Notes: generated from the sequence alone by a model not told the origin. Shown: positions 22,799 to 36,479, counted from the stretch's first letter. The stretch is DNA of 64,000 nt from Epiperipatus broadwayi (GCA_028023455.1 JAQFVV010012441.1:3593911-3657910); one strand, 5' to 3'. Numbers and translations are program-made.

Positions 22799-22802
22799 TT
22801 AA

Positions 22803-23995
22803 GGTACTTTAGTATTAAAGCTGCAACATGGAGTGTATATTAGACCTACTGTGCCTGCTAACATTCATATCAATTAGTTGATAACTTTGTAATCTTATGA
22901 TCTGACCAAAATAACATGCATCTTGTGCATGCCTTATTTTGGCAAAAAAAAAGAACGTGTACACAGATCTTGTACATGGTATTTTGGCAAGAATTACAAA
23001 GTTATCAGGAGATTGATATGAATGTGAACAGGTGCAGTAGGTCTAGTACATGTTCTGTGTTGCAGGACTAAAAATAAGTAAAAGTAAAAAAATAGGAAAA
23101 CATAATAAATATATAGATTATTTTCAATAACAAATGCATTCAAATATCTACGACTTTCAATATTAACAAGTTTCCCCAAAAAAAAGTGAATTTCACAAAT
23201 ATGTATGACTTTCACCTTTAACAAGTTTAAAAAAATGCAACTTTCAATACTAAAAACTTTTAAGAACAACATTTAAAATAAAAAATAAAATGTGATTCAT
23301 GATATTACCATAATGACTTTCATAAATATATATGACTTTTAAGAAGTTTCAAAAAAATATGACTTTTAACATGAACAACTTTTAAGAATGACATTTAAAA
23401 TGAAATGTGATTTGCAATATTACAATAATGATACCATTAATCAAAAAATAGTTGGTTTAAATATATACCAAACAAACAGTAAATGATTTTGATTTTTAAG
23501 TAATTTGGAAAAAAACACATTAACTATATTCCTATGACACCATGTAATATATAACAGAATTTATATGTTAAAACCAATGTTTTCACATATACTATTACCA
23601 CAGAAAATGGAGATCTACTGTAAAAGTGTTCCCTTTGAAAATGTACCATGTGATTGCAAAGTATGCCAGGATTTTCAGAGAAGTTCTAATAAATGTCTTT
23701 TTTTTTTATGAAGAAATTAAACCAAGAGTACAAAAAAAGTAAAATACATATTAATTCTTAGACTTTTATTACATTTTTATTTATCCTGGCTCTTGTCAGA
23801 AAGAAATCTAGGCAATAACTGAAAATGTTGAAGTATTACAAAAAAAAAGATCATGTTGATAAAAAAAAAACACATTTTCACATATATTTGCAGATATTAT
23901 TTTCTTTCAATTTGATATTATGACATTATACATTTTTTGTGAGTGTGAAAAGGCCTCCTATCTCCCCTACATTGCAGCTTTAATACTAAAGTACC
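22803..23995. mobile_element. Putative DNA transposon-like element with perfect 24-bp terminal inverted repeats
   Basis: The terminal sequence GGTACTTTAGTATTAAAGCT plus CAA-ending bases (22803-22826) is an exact inverted copy of 23972-23995. The left end abuts TTAA (22799-22802), the right ATAA (23996-23999), close to a piggyBac-type TTAA duplication but not exact. Just inside the left end is a palindrome (22842-23044) with arms AGACCTACTGTGCCTGCTAA and ...GTGCAGTAGGTCT. The interior has degenerate ~110-bp repeats containing TATGACTTT. No transposase frame is visible, so it would be non-autonomous. The superfamily is unassigned. Confidence 0.55.
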
Positions 23996-24004
23996 ATAAT
24001 TAAT

Positions 24005-27000
24005 TAGTATCAGTGGCAGTTTACTAACATCATTTATCATAATTTCTTAATATTTATGTACCATTATAAACTTTAACTAGTTCTTTATTATACAAATAGT
24101 TATAACCATTCTAGAATATATAATAAATGTATCCAATAATGAAGTATACAAATAATAGCAATTTAATTAAAATAATTTTTGTAAATATTAATTATAATAA
24201 TTTTGTGCATTAAATTAAAAGTTTCTTCATTGAGTGAAAATATCAAAAATACTTATTACTTATATCCTTGAATATATTCCCAATGTAGAGAATCTTTTTT
24301 AAAAGGCAAATATTTTTCTGTCATTATTTTTAAAGAGGATTTTCTGCATTAAAAATCTGTTAAGAGTTTAACCATCTCATATTTTGACATGTTAGTTGTG
24401 TTTCGGCTTTTTAAAATTTAAATTTGTGTTTTTCACTCTCTGCTGATAATTTTGCACTTTCTTTTTATGACTTTAAAATTCAGGTAGATATTTTTTCTAA
24501 TATTTTAAATACAAAAAGCTAAGTGGCAGTCCAACAAACAATTGCAAGTTACACTGATGATGGATACCCATTATATATTTTGTGATGACAAACCTTGCAT
24601 GTTCACTTCAATAAAATATTATGGTCATCAAGAAAAAAATACGGTGGTGTAAAAACATTTTTTGGAAAGTTTTTGATTATATTGGTAATGTAATTATGTA
24701 ATAATTATTAAAAATTAAAACTAAATGTACTTATATATTCATTTTTTACAGAAATGTTTTATTTTTAAATATAAATGAATCTTTTCTTTTAAATATTGTT
24801 ACTATAGAGATTATGATTACAAGAAACACAGTTGTCTACAAAATGAGATCATTCACCTGATTGGTATTATATTTAGCAATATCATAAAAATTACAAAAAA
24901 ATTGTAAACTTTTAAAGCATAATTTGATAGGTTTAGTAGTTATTTAAAAAAGTTTGTTCAGATTTTTAAATCAAATGTGAAACAATGAAGATTTCATTAA
25001 TTTTATAAACTGAATCAACTCTGCCTGAAATTTGATGATGTGACTACATTTTGTTTTGAATAAGTATATTTTTAAAAATAATTCCAGAAATCAAATGTGA
25101 TTTTTTAAAATTTATTTAATTTCTAAATAAAAATATCTATCAAATGATGTCAAATTTATTATATTCTGATAAGTAATAAAGGTTTAATAACAAAATGAAA
25201 GTTGAAAGCTTAAATCTATTAAATCTAGTGAGAACAAAGAAAGCTGTCAGAAAAATAGTGCAAAAAGATAAGGTTAAGTAAAAGCATTTAAAATGTTTTG
25301 TTCAATAAGAATTATTTCTGTTAATGCATACAATTATTAGCAATATTAATTATAAAGTTTTATATATAAAAGTAATAATTTTAACAAAATACAGTTAAAA
25401 ATAATAAAATAGATTTTGTCTTTAGTTAATATAATCAATATGTATGTAGCCTTATTTTCCACTCATTTTATTACTATGAAAGAGAGGTTCTATCCAAATT
25501 TTCCTCATAATATATGTATTTTTTTCTTGTAATAAAAAATTTAAGCCAAACAGAGTTTGAACCCATATTTATAAGGGATTATATTTTACTAGTGAGCAAA
25601 TCTAAAAATTTATTTTAATGTGTTTATAACCAGAGGATTATTTTATTTTAATTTATGGTTAAATTGATATTAAAAACTATTAGAAAAGCAGATTTATATA
25701 TTTGTTGTTTAACTGAGAAGAGGAAGATTGTGATATTGAAAACTACATTAGGATAGTGATGATGAATAGTCATTATTTTATCTAGGTTAGAAATAAATAA
25801 TTTATGGAAGTAAATAAATAATATAGTAGAATAGTTTAATAGATAAAGATTAAGGCATTAAAAATCTAAATTTAAAGAAAATATATACCTCATTTTTATA
25901 TATAATTTAATTTAATCTTATGGTACAATTAAAATTAATAATCATTTTTTACATGATGTAAACAATTTTAAATAAAAATTAAAATCTTTTAAATAAGCTT
26001 AATATTACAATCAAATTTAATGTCAAGTCTGTTTAAACACTCAATATATTTGTTTCACTATTAAAGGAAAAGTAAGATTATTTTAGTGTGTATTATCTTA
26101 CTCAGTTAATTATCATTCCTTAAAATACACAGATCCTACTAAAATTTAAAGGGACCATTAATTTAGGCCATTAACTGAATGGTCAATTTGTCTTCAAAGT
26201 GTAAAAAAATTAATTAATTAAATTTAGATTGTAAAATTAATCTTCTATTTGACTTGAAATTTATCCTGTTTTCTAAGGGCAACAGTTAGATTTAATTGAG
26301 AGGGGTGGAAATGTCAATTAATTACAGAGATAAAGGACGTCTCTATAAAAGCTGTGTTAAAAAAAAAGAAAGGGGACTTTGTATTTTAAAACTTATCTTA
26401 CATTTTCTTATTGACTAAAAGAAAATTGTTATAAAATTGAAAATCATATTTATTATATTTTCTCTTCAGAATAATTCGACTAAATATAACAATTATAGTG
26501 AGTAAATTTTAAGGGGGCACACACTTGGAACCCTCCAGAAGTTGGCTATTCAACAGATGTAATAAAAATTTAAACCCAGAAGTTAAAACTTGAGTTTGAT
26601 ATCGTTTATATATACAAGTAGTAAAATTTGAGACTCAAAAGTTTTAATGCATATATAAGTCAATTTAAATCTACAGAATGAAAGTAAAATTGGAAAAGGA
26701 CAATCAAAAACAGACTGATATTGTGAAAAAGTTAAATGAAGGCTGTTTAACTGAAACTTGCAGAAAATTACAAAGTTTAAAGGTAATCTACTTAGATATG
26801 GAAATGAGGAACTCATTCAGCAAAATAGAAACTGTATATATGAGAAAAAGGAATCGAACTCTATGAAAAGAACTTTTACAACAAGGACTTTATATGCTCT
26901 CATAAACCTCAAGAAAAAAGGAAAAAGAGAAATCAGGAACCTGGAAGAACACCTCTAAAAGACTTGTATAAGTATAATTTTTATTATTATTATTATGATC

Positions 27001-30000
27001 CTTTTTATGTGTGTAGGACATTTAATATATATATATAAAAAAAGAATTTTTTCTTTATAGTGTATATCACGTATAGCATTTTTTTAAAAGAAAAAAAATT
27101 ATTAATTCATTAATCACTATTGCATTATTTTGGGGGTAGAAGTTATTTTATATGATTTTATATATGTTTATTTAAATGCTTTCGCTATTGTGGTATTTGG
27201 GGAGAACTGATATGCCTTATTTAAAATGCTTTACAAACAATTTTTTTTTTTCCCCCTCAATTTAAAAAAAAAAAAAGGGAAACAATTAAGAGATAGGGTT
27301 ATTAGCATCAGAAGTTATTATCGAATGATTAGATTTATAAATGAATTGCTTGTTTATTGAGTATCATCATATTTTTATTTTTTATAAAATGCCTGAAATA
27401 GTTTTGAGAATTTGATTTCTTATTGCTTATTATTATTATTGTTATCATAGATTTAAGGCCAGAAACAACTGATTTATCTTGGAAAATTTATGGGTCTGTT
27501 CAGTACACTAATTTGCAGAATATTAAGTTGTGAAAGTTTTACTTGTATAATTTAATGTTTATTTTTGTGGATAGACAAAGATCTCCACAAATTCGTGAGT
27601 TTAACTCACTGGATATATGCTATATTCAGAAAGTATTTGAACCAGTGGAAGAGTTTTCCACTTAAGTATGCTCTACACCGTAAGAAGGTTTTTGTTTTGA
27701 GGCCAGAGGTATTTGGATACCTATTTATTTATATGACTAGCGATAAAAAAATCCTAGCATATCTTAACCTTAGTGAAAAGGTTCTCTCTTATTCGTCCTG
27801 CCGCCTCATATTAATATTTGATATTCCTTCGTGTAGAGAGGATAGCCATGATGGATTATTATAAGTATTGGATACCAGGTCAAACCAACTAATGTCTGAA
27901 TGAATGCGATAATGTATGTGAATTGGTGTATTTGAATATTGTTTTTATAGATTGGATTTAGTACGAGCCAGAAATAATTAGGTTAATAACTGTTAAGGGT
28001 TAAATAAAACGTACGAATGATTGGGATAAAAGTATATAAAGTATTTAATAAATATTTAATGACTGAGAACTTCGCTGGAAAGTAGTATTGTTAAAATATT
28101 ATTATGTTATAAGAACATGAAATAGAGAGGCACTAGGATGATGTTTGATCTTAATGCCAATTTATTTGCAATAACTTAGTCTTACTATTATTAGAATCTC
28201 TGTTGTAAGATTAGGGCTAAAGAATATTTAATCAGGATGATCGGATAAGATCAAGAAATTTGCAAGGGAATATTACCTTTAGATTTATTAAACAAAATTA
28301 TTAAATTTAATTAAAAAAAAAAAAATCGATTACGTATTTTCTAAAATATATCTGTAGTAAAAAGGGAAAGCATTGAAAACGGGAAGAAATTGGTATTTAT
28401 ATATTTAAGGTAAAAAGAAAGTGTAGATATAATGTAATGTATATGTTTTTTTTTGTATTGATTGAATTATAGTTTGTCAAATAAAATTTGTTATTTTTTT
28501 AAATAAAAATTTCGTGTGTCTCATGTTTTTTGGGTTATTATTATCTAGATATTTCCAATCCAATCATAGTCAATATCATATTAGTAATATTTGAATTATC
28601 ATGTACGTAATTAATATTTAGTAAAATTATTTAAAAGGTTAATTTTAAATGCATAAAATTACCAAATAATTTAATATTGTTTAAATATAAATCGAGAATA
28701 GAGATAGTATTGAGTGATAGCGAGTGCAGAGGGTGGGCATAAAATCCTTTCCCCACCGTTGTATTCAAACCTCTCTGGATTTTATTTTATAGGGTTATAT
28801 AATTGATATGTTTTATGATGTGTTTATAAAGATTTAATAAGCTTAAATATTAGCTTTAATGTAAATTGATATTAGTTGCATTAAAGACAACGAGACACCT
28901 TGGAGGCGATCAAGAGAGGAATGTTTATCACCAATAACCCATCCACTTATTCGATTTCCACACCTAATTGTTCGAAAAACCCTGAGAAGAGATTAGAATG
29001 AGAGGAGATGAGTAGCAAAGAGAGAATTTAATGATAAAATAAATAATAGTTAATAGAATATGGACGTGAAATTGATGAAGGGATGGATCAGGAAGGTGGA
29101 GATGAATATAGAACTTTATAATTAGAATAAAATTTAATTGTAGTTTAATCATAGTGAAGTGATTAGCTGAGAAAGCTGGAATTCTTAAAGATATTAATAT
29201 TGTCAATTTTAATGCGTTCTGTGTTCTCTAAATTAATTATGTATTAACCCATTCATGAAATATTATTACTAAGAGTATTGAATTGAGATTTCACCTCTAT
29301 ATTTTATTGGAGCTGCAATTGGGCCGGCAAAAACTATAAAGTTCTGTATCATCATCATCATTTCAGTGGCCTCAGAAATAGTGTCAGCTGGGGTGATGAG
29401 ATCCACGATCCATTCTTAAAAGTGTAATTGGGAATTATCGCAAATGTGTAAAGCCATATAGTTTGAATATAATATAATTAATCCATAACGTGGATGTGGA
29501 TCATTTGAATAAAATTCCATTGGTTATAATAAAGTTATAATTAGCTTAAACTATCCAATAATATATATGATATTTGGAAGCTCTCCCAATCGTTTAGGTA
29601 TGTTTGAAATTCATTGTGGATGACCGATTGAGAGATTGCAAAATTCGTTTCATGTTACTTTAATAAGTTTATATAAAGTTAACAAAAAAAGAAAACTTTT
29701 ATTTGTTTGAATTGTTTTTATATAGTTACAATTGGCCGTAACGCGGTCGCACGGAGGAGGTTATATTTAATTTATACGTATGAAATATATTAGTCTGTGC
29801 ATTATATTGTAGAAAGATTAGATTAAATCTATACTTAGAAATTGTTTAATCTATACTTGTATACCAGAATATATAATTGATGCATTGCATATTTAATTGA
29901 TACTTAAGAAGTGCATCTGTCGTTAATTTATATTTTTAAGAAATCTTTATTTCTCTAAATTTTTATTTAGTTAGAAATGACTTTCTTCACTTTTCTTTAA

Positions 30001-30200
30001 AATTTTTCGTTAGTTAGAAATGGTTACAACGTGGAAGCCTATTAAACATCGATCCCCTAGCCCAAAACTTACTCGTTTAACAAAGAAGGGTTTAATTAGT
30101 TAGAGTATATATTGTGTATAATTAAAATTAACCTAAGTTCAAAATTAAAGATTTGGCAAAATTAAATAAATAAATCAAAATATAGTATCCCTGCCAACAC
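24005..30200. other. Long AT-rich stretch, no recognisable gene or repeat family
   Basis: The longest open frames (26583-26958 in several frames, 27565-27864 of 99 codons) carry no known motif. About 28690-29760 has somewhat more G+C and CG dinucleotides (for example CGCGGTCGCACGGAGGAGG near 29740) and may be older unique DNA, but I see no exon with clear splice sites. Confidence 0.45.
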
Positions 30201-30209
30201 AGATTTCCA

Positions 30210-30360
30210 AAGTTTATTGCATTTGATTAATCTCTTTTCACAAAGAAACCATTGGTTGTGTTATTAATTTTTTTTTGGTTAATCTTGCTTAATTTTAAAT
30301 TTACAGTATTTTAATTATTTTATTGACTAATTTAGCTTTAGGTTTTTAATATATATAAAA
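30210..30360 (+). repeat. Fragment of palindromic family F
   Basis: Shares GAAACCATTGGTTGT and TTTAGCTTTAGGTTTTTAAT with the right arm of the palindrome at 30895-31515. It keeps only the 3' half of the possible hammerhead. Confidence 0.55.
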
Positions 30361-30894
30361 CAAAAAACTCTACCAAAAGAGATATTATAGGTTAATGAAA
30401 AAATTTGTTTATTGTTAGGTATTGTCAATCAGTAGTAGTTGATAGTTTTTAGCAACATCAAAAGCTAAAAGTTATCACTGTTTGTAATCTCATTTCTATT
30501 CTGTATTATAATAACAATATATGGAAATAGTTAATATATAATGTTTTGATATTATTTCTTTGCATTTATTTTAAAATAATTAAATTGAATGAATCTGAAA
30601 AAATTGTATGAAATATTTAGCATTGTAAATTCTTTTTTAGTACATAATATTAGTATTTAAATCATAATTGGCAAGATTAAAAATGAAAAAATTTCATACT
30701 TATCATATATATATATATCAATCAGATTTAAAAATATTTAGAAATAAATTTCTGATTAAAATTTCATTTTTTTTAATAAAGACATTATAAACAATCCTCC
30801 AGATATATGAAAGAGGAAGAAGATAGAGAATCTCTTGTTTGCTTTTAAAAATATATTACCATGTGTTGACACTAGACAACTTAATTAAATCTAA

Positions 30895-31515
30895 ACAGTT
30901 GCATAGATATATATTCAAAATAACTCTAAATTTCCAATTCAACCAGACTAAACCCAAAAAATAAACTCTAAAACACAACAGTTTCACTGCTACAAGCAGA
31001 CTTCTCAAGGGTAAAGAATGACAAAATAATATACCTCACATACACTCTTAATATTCAAATAACTTTTAAATAAGTTAATTGCTTCCGAATCACAACTTTT
31101 TAATAATAAAGATTCTTTAATTCTTTTTTTTAAAATTTCATTTATCCCAAAGAAGATAATCTTAGTTTCATGAAAATTAATAGTGTTGGCTGGTTATTTT
31201 GACATGGGTAAGGTTGAAAAAATGAAATAAAAAAAAAGAATTAAAGAATCTTTATTATTAAAAATTTATGATTCTGAAACAATTAACTTATTTAAAAGTT
31301 TTTTTTAATCTTAAGGGGGTATGAAAAGAATGTAAAATTGTGGGTAATGTTTAGTTTAAATTTATTATTTTGTAGTTCTTTATACTTGAGAAATCTGCTT
31401 GTAGCAATGAAACCATTGGTTGTATTTTAGAGTTTATTTTTTGAGCTACTCTAGTTCAGTTGTGAATTTGGGCTAATTTTGATTATTTTGACTAGTTTAG
31501 CTTTAGGTTTTTAAT
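30895..31515. repeat. Large palindrome, family F, with a possible decayed hammerhead in each arm
   Basis: Arms of roughly 245-290 bp (30895-31140, 31225-31515) share AAACTCTAAAACACAACAG, GCTACAAGCAGA and TTAATAATAAAGATTCTTTA in inverted orientation. The right arm reads TTGAGAA, TCTGC..AGCA, TGAAACCATTGGT, with stem I GTAT/ATAC. That is a hammerhead layout with C3 changed to U and G8 to A. The left arm has the same layout on the minus strand. I call it a possible, inactive relative only. Confidence 0.5.
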
Positions 31516-31519
31516 TTAT

Positions 31520-32269
31520 ATATGTGGGTGTGAGAGTGTATGTAAATTAATTAGTAAATGGGATAACCATTATATATATGAAGTTAAATTCACAGTCAAA
31601 GTGTATTGATGTGCAGCAGCCAATCAGAGCAGCTCTGTAGACTAAAAGAAACCAATAGAAACCTTGTAATTATATATTGGATTATTTCTATTATCTAGAA
31701 TTAATTATTAAATGTCTTTAGAAAAAATCAAACTTCGTTTAAACTTTTAAAATAAATCTGACTGTTAAAAATAATTCACAGGTAAGTATATAATACAATA
31801 TTAAAATGGTTCTTCAGATAATACTCTTATTGAAAACCAAATCTGGATCTTTAGATATATGAATACTGAATTTTTATATCCTTATTCAAAGAAAGTTATT
31901 CACAAATAAAACTTAACAAATAAAAATGAAATGTTAAAAAATTAAAATTTTCTTGAATAATTCAGCAATTAAAATGGAAAACAAAAAAATTAAACTTTTA
32001 ACTTTACTTCTCTTTTTTTTAAAGGACCACTGCATATGGATATTTTCGTATTTACCTTTAACTTATAATAACATATATTAAAAAATGAATTTTTTAAATT
32101 TAAAGTATAATTAGTTTTTCATTTCTTGATTAGTAGTTATCAAATTTTCAATATGATTCTTTGCTAGCATTTTCTTCATCTAGACCAGCTTCATTAAAGT
32201 CATCTACATGACAATCATGATATTATTTTCCAATATTAACTTTGGCTTATTTATATCACTAACATCTAT
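31520..32269. other. No recognisable feature
   Basis: AT-rich sequence, nothing I can name. Confidence 0.5.
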
Positions 32270-32515
32270 AAAAAAATTAAGAAGCTGAAATGAAACTGAA
32301 TTGGATATAGTTTGGTAAAAATGACTTCAGATGGACAATAGAAATTTTAAATTGGATTCCAAGTGACTATTAAGACATAGAAAAAGACCATATGTGAAAT
32401 GGGTGAATGAAATATTTTATAAGAGAGTCTGCAAAAGATAAGGCATAGAATAGATTAAATTCAGAGACTTTAATTTGATCTGGATTAACAGTAGTTTAAA
32501 ATAATGAATAATGGT
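32270..32515 (+). pseudogene. RTE-type LINE fragment, RT C-terminus
   Basis: Shifting frames read IKKLK.N, WTIEILNWIPS, RKRPYVKWVNEI..KRVCK and ending near LIWIN. The order is the same as the C-terminal domain at 14600-14918 and 35600-35890 (IxxLKWxWAGHVAR...RWTxxIxxWxP...RPxxRWxDEI). Several stops. It abuts 176 bp of plain sequence before the hAT element. Confidence 0.6.
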
Positions 32516-32690
32516 GAATCATGTTTTGCATATAAATATTTTTATTTTACTTGTGTTTTGGATATTTTTTTGCCTTAAATGAAATTTTATAAAGCATAGT
32601 TCTAGTGTTGATATTAAGAATTCAGACTATATCCATTGAAGTTAACAAAAAGGTGAATGCCAATAAATATTGAATAACATTGGCTTAGAC

Positions 32691-33150
32691 CAGGGGTGGG
32701 CAAATAGCGGCCCAAGGGTCACATGTGACTTGCCAAGACAATCAGAAAAATCCACCTTGAACTGAGATTTCCTTCCCGTGTGCAACTGAAGATTCATCTC
32801 ATATTTTTCACTATGATGGCCACTCAATACACATGTGCAGTGTAGATATGATGTGCAGTGCTTTTCCAGTTGATACGGTTAATTTCAATTTTGTCTTTGC
32901 ATTAGCAAATATATACATTTCCAACTTTAGAGAAACCATTAACCCTCTGAAAAAATGTAAAATCGGTGATGAATGTGTGTTTAAAATGAAGAATGGACAA
33001 ACAAATATTTCTTTGGTAATACAGGGAATAAAGCAGTGTGTTTATTGTGTCATGAAAAAAAGGTGTGACCCTTCACTTCCACGTAGTGGCTCCCGATGCG
33101 GCCCTTTGCCAACCTCTGTGCCCCCGAGCCAAAACAATTGTCCATTCCTG
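32691..33150. mobile_element. Non-autonomous hAT transposon, 460 bp
   Basis: Starts CAGGGGTGGGCAAAT and ends ATTGTCCATTCCTG, an imperfect terminal inverted repeat typical of hAT/Charlie-like elements. It is bounded by a perfect 8-bp TSD, GCTTAGAC (32683-32690, 33151-33158), the diagnostic length for hAT. It is more GC-rich than its surroundings (GCGGCCCAAGGGTCACA near the left end, GATGCGGCCCTTTGCC near the right). The short frames inside (32642-32827 minus, 32833-33156 plus) may be transposase remnants but show no domain I can name. Confidence 0.92.
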
Positions 33151-33158
33151 GCTTAGAC

Positions 33159-33719
33159 TAATCCACAAATTTTCAAACATGGAAAATCAAATATTATTAA
33201 AAAACTTTATAATTATTGTATTGCTTTTGCAAGGGTATGTGAAGGCAATTCACACCTTTGACTGATAGAAATTTAATTACAATCTTGAGTTTAATAAGAC
33301 AAAGATAAAACCTAAAACAAAAAATCAAACTTGGTATTAAGATTATTTAAAGCTATTAATTTATTGAATTAATTATTTAGGAGGTCTTGTGATGTTCAAG
33401 CATAGAAAATGAGAAGATATGCTTTTATATAGTAATCTTTAGCTTTCATATACTGTTACTCTATGACTGTATTAAGCAATGTAGATTATTTTAATAAAGA
33501 TTTATTATTGAACAGCGTTTTAAAGGAATGTCTAATTATAAAGCATGAGTCTGTCTAACAACTCCTTATGGAAAAATATTGAAAAAAAAAATCTTCACTA
33601 GGTTTTTCCAACTGCATGGCGGGTTTCAGTAGTTTTCATCTGTAATAATTTTTTATTAATCATTCATCAAACTAGAAATTATCCAATAATGAATAATATT
33701 TTTGTAGTATAATTTTCAT
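33159..33719. other. No recognisable feature
   Basis: AT-rich sequence between the hAT element and the family C relic. Confidence 0.5.
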
Positions 33720-34030
33720 TACACTACTCTCATACAAGTTTAAACACCTTGTGGAGGGATATAATTGTAAGCATATGACCAAAGATATATGAAAAAATTC
33801 TATGTTCCCCAAGATGCACATTTTATGCTGAAGCAGCACTCATCAATTGGCTGAGACCACAATCTCTTACATACATTTTTATCATTATTCAGTATATATG
33901 TAGCTAGCAAATTATTAGAGTTTCATTGAAAAAGGTCAAATGTGATGTCCCTACAACTTTGACCCAAATCACTTAATGAAAGTATATGAATAATTTTTTA
34001 ATAATAATTCATTAGATTAGAGATTATTCA
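33720..34030 (-). mobile_element. Family C hammerhead element, copy C3 (decayed)
   Basis: Minus-strand ribozyme region at about 33800-33858: TTGATGA (C3 to U), stem II GTGCT/AGCAT, AAAA in place of GAAA, GTGCATC, TTGGGG. The sequence to its right (33905-34030) matches the internal part of the C1-C2 unit (14215-14340), for example ACAACTTTGAC. Inactive. Confidence 0.65.
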
Positions 34031-34034
34031 ATAA

Positions 34035-34155
34035 TAAATAATATTTCTGTGGTGTAATTTTCACTACACCATTCTCCTGCATAGTAGGGCTATCCACAGT
34101 CTTTAAGTTGTGTGGGAGTGGTGTGAAAATTACACTACAAAAATATTATTCATTG
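34035..34155. repeat. Palindromic repeat with ~33-bp arms
   Basis: AATAATATTTCTGTGGTGTA...CACTACACCA (34038-34072) is inverted at about 34118-34150 as TGGTGTGAAAATTACACTAC...AATATTATT. A partial third copy lies at about 33690-33730. It looks like a small foldback element. Confidence 0.65.
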
Positions 34156-34159
34156 TTTT

Positions 34160-35250
34160 CCACCCTTGTTTTAAATATCTACTTAAGTATATCTAGATAC
34201 CCACTTACAGACCACTGATGGATGGTTAGCGGAGTTGGTTATGAGCCAGCTTAACTGAAATAAAAATTTTAAGGATAATATTCAGATGCATTTCCTCTGC
34301 ATCATGAAACCCTTGCGCACATATATGTTATATAATAACTTATTGTGATAGCTAGGATTTGAATATTTATTATTCAAAACTTCGTACTTTATAAGTGTTA
34401 TTAACTTTGTTGAAATATCAACTATTTCTTTTTACGATTTAAAATAAACTTTTTTTTGACGCTTATAATTTATTTATATTTTCAAAGCTTTCTTTCCCAA
34501 ATAATAAAGATTGATAAGTTCTTTTGCAAGTTTGCCATGTGGAAATTGATTGACACCCACCTTAAAGAAATATATTTGTTCTTTAGTTGACATTTAAAAT
34601 AAAATAAGATTTTTGAAATAGTTTTTACCAAGTAGATCTTTCATCAAAATATTTTCTTTTGGTTGTTTATAGAAGTTTCTTTATCAGATTTCATTGACAT
34701 TTGTATTATGGTTGCTTCAGTTATAAATTTGTCAAATCGTCTGATATCTACAAAAGCCAATACATTCAAACAGGTTACTCCTAAAGCTGTCTTGGGTCTC
34801 GTCGAGAAAGAAAAAAAAGAGCTAAAGTTAAAAAAAAAAAAACCTTTTATAATATATATAGTTATATAAATAAATTACTTTATCAAAATTTATATACACT
34901 AATCAATAATCACCACGCATGTGCACTAAAGTTATTCGAATAACAACTAGTTATTATCATCTAAAGGAAAATGTATGATCACGTGAATGAAAATTATTTT
35001 CAAAAATATTTGAGTATTAAAGGCCTTTACTAAGCAAAAATGTAACATCCGGTAAATGAAATAAGGTTTCAAAAATAGTTTGAATATCTAAAGTTATAAA
35101 TAACTTCATAAAAAAAATTTCATTTCAATTTATAAAAGGTTTATACATGTATGCACACACTAAACACACTTGAATAAATATAATCAAGAACAAATATAAT
35201 CAGGAAATGTTGCAAGAATTATTAGGTGAATATAAGAAAGTAATACTATG
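34160..35250. other. No recognisable feature
   Basis: AT-rich. The 68-codon frame at 34663-34869 ends in poly-lysine from an A-run and carries no known motif. Confidence 0.45.
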
Positions 35251-35259
35251 ATGTTCAAT

Positions 35260-35890
35260 AGATTTTTTCAAAAGAAGAAAATAAAGATTGATGATGAATT
35301 AGAAGAAGTTTAACAACTACAAATATTTTTGTAGATTATATTAATAAGCGTAATGGATGGAATTTATCACAGAATTAAACATAATAAACAGAATGCTTTT
35401 GATAGATATGACTTAATAATAAAAGGAAATATGACCATGTGTTTGAAAAGAGTTTTTAATAAATGTGTTTTACCAGTTCTTATTTGTGGATCTGAGAATT
35501 GGACACTTAATGGAAGAGCAATACAAAGACTTTAGACTATTCATTGAAATATGGAGAGATGTATGTTTCAAATAACAAGAAGGGATTGAAAATGTAATAT
35601 ATGGGTGAAAGAACAAATAAATATTTCTAATATCATTGTTAGAATTAAGAAACTGAAGTGGAGCTGGGATGGATATATTGCTAGAAGAGATTATAGTTGG
35701 TTGAACAGTTGAAATCTTACAATGGATCTCAAGAGATTGTAAAAGAAACTACATGTGAGATGTATGACTGAAAAAAGGAAGTTGTTGGTGTGGTGTGTAG
35801 AAGATAACCTAGAGATTAGAGGAAGTGGATTAAACGTGGAAAGATCTTTATTTTGCATTGGTTCGATACTGATTGAAAATGATGAAGAAT
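35260..35890 (+). pseudogene. RTE-type LINE fragment, C-terminal third of the RT protein
   Basis: The longest intact part (35353-35535) reads DGIYHRIKHNKQNAFDRYDL, IIKGNMTMCLKRVFNKCVLP and VLICGSENWTLN, matching the RTE segment I..RI..A..AF.R.R.I...MP..LKRKVFNQCVLPVxTYGCETWTLT. After a stop, decayed frames continue with ITRRD.KCNIWVKEQINISN, IIVRIKKLKWSWDGYIARRD, then WCVEDNLEIRGSG. The catalytic RT core is absent (5'-truncated), and the 3' end runs into an ATGATGAAG-like tail near 35880. Confidence 0.75.
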
Positions 35891-36479
35891 CAAGGATATG
35901 ATTTTAAAGCATTTTTCACAATTAAAGCTTCACTGCTTTTAACTGGGATTTCAAATTCATATAAAACTTAGAATAATTAAGCTTAAAGTTTTTTATTCAG
36001 ATAGCCAGACCAAAAACAAACAAGCAAGCCATTAATAGATATCTACTAATTATTAAATAAAATAAAAATGTACAAGGTTGATCTTAATGATTAGGTTAGC
36101 ATTATTACACTGATTACAAACTAAAAATATGTTGAACCTTTTATTACTAGAAAATGGAGTTACCCCCCCCCCATCTCTAGAGTCACTGGGTTCTTCATTT
36201 GCTCATAAGTTAGAGTTTGTATCCAAAATTGGAAGAATGTTTTCGAGTAGTTCACAGCCAACATAAACTAGTGTATTCAATTTTGACCAATAAATGAGTT
36301 TTTAGGTGATATTCTTCACTGAATAACGAATAAAGGTCAAGGATAATACATGAATTGTTTGGATAAGATGTCACCATTACCATTATTCGTAGTATTGATC
36401 TTCTAACTTGAGAAAAAAAAAAAGAAATAAATAAATTAAAGGTGAGCTCATCATGACATTGTGAACCATCCATATTCAT
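35891..36479. other. No recognisable feature
   Basis: Includes a C-run near 36164-36173. The minus-strand frame 36252-36479 may be the decayed continuation of the LINE to its right, but I cannot align it. Confidence 0.4.

Noticed and set aside
27565-27864. 99-codon open frame
   Set aside because: No motif, no flanking splice signals I trust, and a few frames of this length are expected by chance in 64 kb of this composition.
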